Part shown: in pieces, positions 60,991 through 64,000 of the stretch
How positions within the stretch are numbered: the first letter of the stretch is position 1
Layout of the letters: the number at the start of each line of letters is the position of its first letter
Source of the DNA: Lentisphaerae bacterium GWF2_50_93
GTDB lineage: Bacteria > Verrucomicrobiota > Lentisphaeria > Victivallales > GWF2-50-93
Length of the DNA stretch: 64,000 nucleotides
Direction of reading: 5' to 3'
Assembly: GCA_001804815.1 (NCBI GenBank)
Contig: MHBI01000099.1
Span: 124,001 to 188,000, forward strand
Notes under the pieces: generated by a model
Databases searched by the model: none
Told to the model about the DNA's origin: nothing
What the model saw: only the letters and a program-made list of their open reading frames with translations
Position numbers and translations under genes: made by a program

Positions 60991-63285
60991 ATGGGCAATA
61001 CATGGGTTTATGAGGAGAAGACCTTCAGGGCGGATCAGCAGAAGGAGCTGGATGCTGTTTTTTCACTGGGCAACGGATATGTCGGATGCCGTGGATTTTC
61101 CGAAGAAGAGCAGGGCGGCCTAGGCCGGCTCGGCGGCATCTATATGGCAGGCGTCTTCGGACGTGGAAAACTGAAGGCCTGGGAGGGCATGCACAGGGAG
61201 CTGGTCAACACTCCAAACTGCTTTTCAGTGAAAATCAGGATAAACGGCGAACCTATGCTTCTGCGTACCGGGCGCATATCAGATTATTCGAGGACTCTCA
61301 ATATGAGGGAAGGAACTCTTGAACGTTCATTCACCTGGAACGGCCTGAACGGGCAGAAGGTCAGATTCCGTTTCGAGCGTTTCGTAAGCATGGATGATCT
61401 GCATGTTTCCGGACAGCGCATTGAGGTATCTCCTGTCAACGGGAATCCGGATATTGAGATAGCAGCCTCAATCGATGCCGATGTTACCAATCTCTTTGTG
61501 GACACTCTTCTCGACAGGCCAGTTCATCCGGGGCTCAGGCACCTGAAGACGGTCGGTGTGAAGAGTCAGATTATCGAAGTGAAAATTGAAAGTCTTCCGG
61601 ATGGAGTAATCATTGCCGAAGGGCAGGAAGTCTCATTGAAGCACAGAGGTTCTCAAATCAGGGGGACGGACACAAATGGGGAATCCCTGATAAGCAGATC
61701 TTTTAAGTATAAGGGAATCAAAGGCGAGACTGCGGTCCTGACCAAGCTGATACATGTCTTTACTTCCCGTGATGGAGAAATTCCACCGTCGAAGCAGGTC
61801 GAAAAATCCATGGCCCGCAAACTGGAATATTCAGATCTGCTGAATTCGCATAAATCAGTTTGGTCTGGGAAATGGCATTCCGCCGACATTGAAATCGACG
61901 GCAGCGACAACGATCAGCGGGCGATGAGATTCAATATCTTCCAGCTGATCCAGGCATGCCCTTCGCATGACCATCGTCTGAGCATCGGTGCGCGCGGTCT
62001 GACAGGCGAGATGCATGAAGGAGGCATATTCTGGGACACTGAGATTTTCAAGCTCCCATTTTTCACCCTGACAGATCCTGCCGCCGCCGCAAGCCTTCTG
62101 AGGTTCAGGCATGGCATCCTTCCGGAAGCACGCCGGCATGCAAAGGCGCTCTGGTTCCAAGGCGCCATGTATGCGTGGAAATCGGGTTTGGACGGGGCTG
62201 AAGAGACAGAAGTAGGGGTTGGTGCCTACTATGCGATACACATCATCTCCGACATATCCTATGCGATCCGTCAATACTGGGAGGGGACTGGCGACAGTGA
62301 TTTCATGCACAAGTACGGGACGGAGATCCTGATCGAGACGGCCCGTTTCTGGAAAAGCAGGGCTCATTACGATCCAATCCGCAGGAACTATAGTATACTT
62401 GCAGTCAGAGGTCCGAACGAATACGGAGTGATTGTAAACAACAATCTTTATACGAACATGATGGCCGCGGAAAATCTGAGATACGCGATCGATGCGATAG
62501 GACAAATGAAAAAGGAGAATCCAAAGGCCTGGAGCAGTCTTTCCCAAAAAATTAAATTCAATGCAGGCGAAATCACGGAATGGAAAAAGATCATAGGCAG
62601 GATTGTGATCTGCCACGATGCAAAAACAGACCTGTACTTGGAAGACGACATGTATCTGCACAGGGTACCCTTCGATATGAAGCGTGGCAAGCCTACTGGG
62701 AAACGAGTCATCGACAGCACTCTGCCGTATGAGGCCATGGCCATGTACCAGATAACCAAGCAGTCTGATGTAGTCTGCCTGATGAACCTGCTGCCATGGA
62801 AATTCACTGAGAAGCAGCGCCGGATCGCCTATGATTACTACGAACCAAGGACGGCTCACGACAGTTCTTTGAGCTACAGTCCGCATGGTGTCATCACCGC
62901 GCGTCTGGGATTGCTCGACGATGCATACCGTTATTTCAAGGAATCCGCGTATCTGGACATAACTGACCTGCAGCTTAACACGATAAGCGGTCTGCATTTC
63001 GCGAATTTCGGGGGCACTTGGCAGATAGCTGTGATGGGTTTTGGAGGAGTGCATCTCGAAAACGGCAGACTAGTCATATCTCCCAATTTGCCGAAGGCTT
63101 GGAAGAAGATGAGTTTCCGTCTGGCCTGCAAGGGAGCACTGCTCCGGATATGCATTTCGAAGAAATCAACCGAAGTGACGCTTGAGAAATCCAATGGCAG
63201 ACCGCTGGAATTACTGGTTGGGAAAGAACTACTTCAGTTCAGGCTGAATGGCGATGTGAAAACTCTAAAAAATAATAGGAAATAG
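60991..63285 (+). CDS. GH65 glycoside phosphorylase (kojibiose/maltose/trehalose phosphorylase-like)
   Basis: This 764-aa cytoplasmic enzyme matches GH65 along its length: N-terminal super-sandwich (WVYEEKTFRADQQKELDAV, FSLGNGYVGCRG), a helical linker, the (alpha/alpha)6 barrel with GLTGEMHEGGIFWDTEIF, the catalytic Glu in AVRGPNEYGVIV, PYEAMAMYQITKQSDVVCLM, 'EPRTAHDSSLSYSPHGV' and a small beta tail. Such enzymes phosphorolyse alpha-glucosides to beta-glucose-1-phosphate. The linkage is not predictable here. AAGGGA precedes ATG 60991. Confidence 0.9.
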   Translation: MGNTWVYEEKTFRADQQKELDAVFSLGNGYVGCRGFSEEEQGGLGRLGGIYMAGVFGRGKLKAWEGMHRELVNTPNCFSVKIRINGEPMLLRTGRISDYSRTLNMREGTLERSFTWNGLNGQKVRFRFERFVSMDDLHVSGQRIEVSPVNGNPDIEIAASIDADVTNLFVDTLLDRPVHPGLRHLKTVGVKSQIIEVKIESLPDGVIIAEGQEVSLKHRGSQIRGTDTNGESLISRSFKYKGIKGETAVLTKLIHVFTSRDGEIPPSKQVEKSMARKLEYSDLLNSHKSVWSGKWHSADIEIDGSDNDQRAMRFNIFQLIQACPSHDHRLSIGARGLTGEMHEGGIFWDTEIFKLPFFTLTDPAAAASLLRFRHGILPEARRHAKALWFQGAMYAWKSGLDGAEETEVGVGAYYAIHIISDISYAIRQYWEGTGDSDFMHKYGTEILIETARFWKSRAHYDPIRRNYSILAVRGPNEYGVIVNNNLYTNMMAAENLRYAIDAIGQMKKENPKAWSSLSQKIKFNAGEITEWKKIIGRIVICHDAKTDLYLEDDMYLHRVPFDMKRGKPTGKRVIDSTLPYEAMAMYQITKQSDVVCLMNLLPWKFTEKQRRIAYDYYEPRTAHDSSLSYSPHGVITARLGLLDDAYRYFKESAYLDITDLQLNTISGLHFANFGGTWQIAVMGFGGVHLENGRLVISPNLPKAWKKMSFRLACKGALLRICISKKSTEVTLEKSNGRPLELLVGKELLQFRLNGDVKTLKNNRK

Positions 63286-63288
63286 TAT

Positions 63289-64000
63289 ATGAAAAACTGT
63301 GATTGTGAAGCTAGAAGCCTGATTAACACCAAGATCAGAACAAGGGACAAAGTTGAGCTTGCCTGTGATGTGTACCTGCCGCCGCATGAAGGACGATATC
63401 CGGTCATCCTGTCATTTTCTCCCTATAATAACACAGGTGTGCGCAGTTCAAGCGGGCTGAGTTGGGCCAATCGAGGGTTTGCATTTGTCTCCGCCGACTG
63501 CCGTGGACGCTTCAATTCCGGCGGTAATTTCACACCATGGATCAATGATATTGAGGATGCCTACGATCTGCTTGACTGGATTGCGAGTCAAAAATGGTGC
63601 AACGGAAATATCGGTATGCAAGGCGGCTCGTATGTTGGATTCACCCAGCTTGCGGCCGCAGTCAGCCGGCATCCGGCCCTCAAGGCGGTTACACCATCGG
63701 CAATCCAAAGCGACCTCTATGCGATCTACTATAATGGCGGTGTTTTGGCACTGCCTTTCATGCCTGCGTGGCATATCGGGATGACCCAGCGTGCTGGCGT
63801 GAAAGCTCAGCCGCCGAACTGGGAGGAGATCATCAGGAAGACTCCTCTTTCCAATCTTGATGGATATGCCGCCATCCCGTGTCCGTCATGGAAAAAGATT
63901 GCATCCCATGATACCAAGGATGCGTATTGGAAGAAAAATGGGATTGAGGGCCGTCTCAGGGATGCCAAGGTTGGATTTTTCATCCAGAACAGCTGGTACG
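63289..64000 (+). CDS. CocE/NonD-type S15 hydrolase, N-terminal part
   Basis: The gene starts at ATG 63289, 3 nt after the GH65 stop with AGGA upstream, and runs off the window after 237 codons. It has the X-Pro dipeptidyl-peptidase/cocaine-esterase start TRDKVELACDVYLPPHEG, the strand ADCRGRFNSGG and the nucleophile motif GMQGGSYVGFTQLAA (Ser about residue 109). Members hydrolyse esters or amides, including acylated substrates. The remaining catalytic Asp and His lie outside the window. Confidence 0.87.
   Translation, partial: MKNCDCEARSLINTKIRTRDKVELACDVYLPPHEGRYPVILSFSPYNNTGVRSSSGLSWANRGFAFVSADCRGRFNSGGNFTPWINDIEDAYDLLDWIASQKWCNGNIGMQGGSYVGFTQLAAAVSRHPALKAVTPSAIQSDLYAIYYNGGVLALPFMPAWHIGMTQRAGVKAQPPNWEEIIRKTPLSNLDGYAAIPCPSWKKIASHDTKDAYWKKNGIEGRLRDAKVGFFIQNSWY

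Overview
The window looks like a chromosome segment from a PVC-group bacterium, most likely a Lentisphaerota (Victivallis/Lentisphaera-like) relative. The reasons are two small prepilin-like proteins with the N-terminus FTLIELLVVIAIIAILAA inside a carbohydrate operon, several Gfo/Idh/MocA oxidoreductases, AraC regulators paired with sugar enzymes, secreted DUF4091, beta-helix and M14-peptidase paralogues, and the absence of SusC/SusD genes. This is inference from content; no rRNA or other marker gene is present. Most genes are on the + strand.

Region 1 (1-8226) holds the C-terminal end of an FGGY sugar kinase, then an envelope trio resembling ydbH-ynbE-ydbL (a large AsmA-like protein, a small lipoprotein and a DUF1318 protein). 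The first two genes are separated by a 147-bp palindromic insertion flanked by a 7-bp target duplication. A membrane histidine kinase and an overlapping receiver-kinase hybrid follow, then tRNA-Val(GAC).

Region 2 (8227-13931) is an island next to the tRNA. It contains a 5'-truncated type I restriction subunit, a regulator plus nucleotidyltransferase pair resembling an AbiE-type (type IV) toxin-antitoxin under a 57-nt palindromic promoter, an intact hsdM, no hsdS, and a 49-bp tandem duplication.

Region 3 (13932-27473) is a sugar or cyclitol conversion cluster under two AraC regulators: an inositol-monophosphatase pseudogene, DegT-type aminotransferase, two Gfo/Idh/MocA enzymes, a ceramidase-like hydrolase, an ankyrin protein, a NagB-like isomerase, a TIM-barrel isomerase, a PIG-L deacetylase, a five-bladed-propeller glycosidase and an MFS transporter.

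Region 4 (27474-31051) has an AT-rich DUF4143-type ATPase with its own palindromic promoter, then a UroD/MtaA-like methyltransferase divergent from a GntR/LacI-type regulator.

Region 5 (31206-64000) is a long co-directional glycan-degradation operon: two prepilin-like proteins, two M14 peptidase-TPR proteins, two 727/728-aa putative glycosidases, a PL22-like lyase, Gfo/Idh/MocA enzymes with a Cys motif, an alpha/beta hydrolase, GH20, GH63/37-like and DUF4091 proteins, a TPR plus CBM9-like protein, threonine aldolase, an FAD oxidoreductase, two beta-helix proteins, a GH65 phosphorylase and the start of an S15/CocE hydrolase. Peptidases alongside GH20, lyase-type and phosphorylase enzymes suggest a glycoprotein or another acidic, amino-sugar-containing glycan as substrate, but the substrate cannot be read from sequence. 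A 278-bp MITE-like element inside this operon supplies the stop codon of one oxidoreductase.
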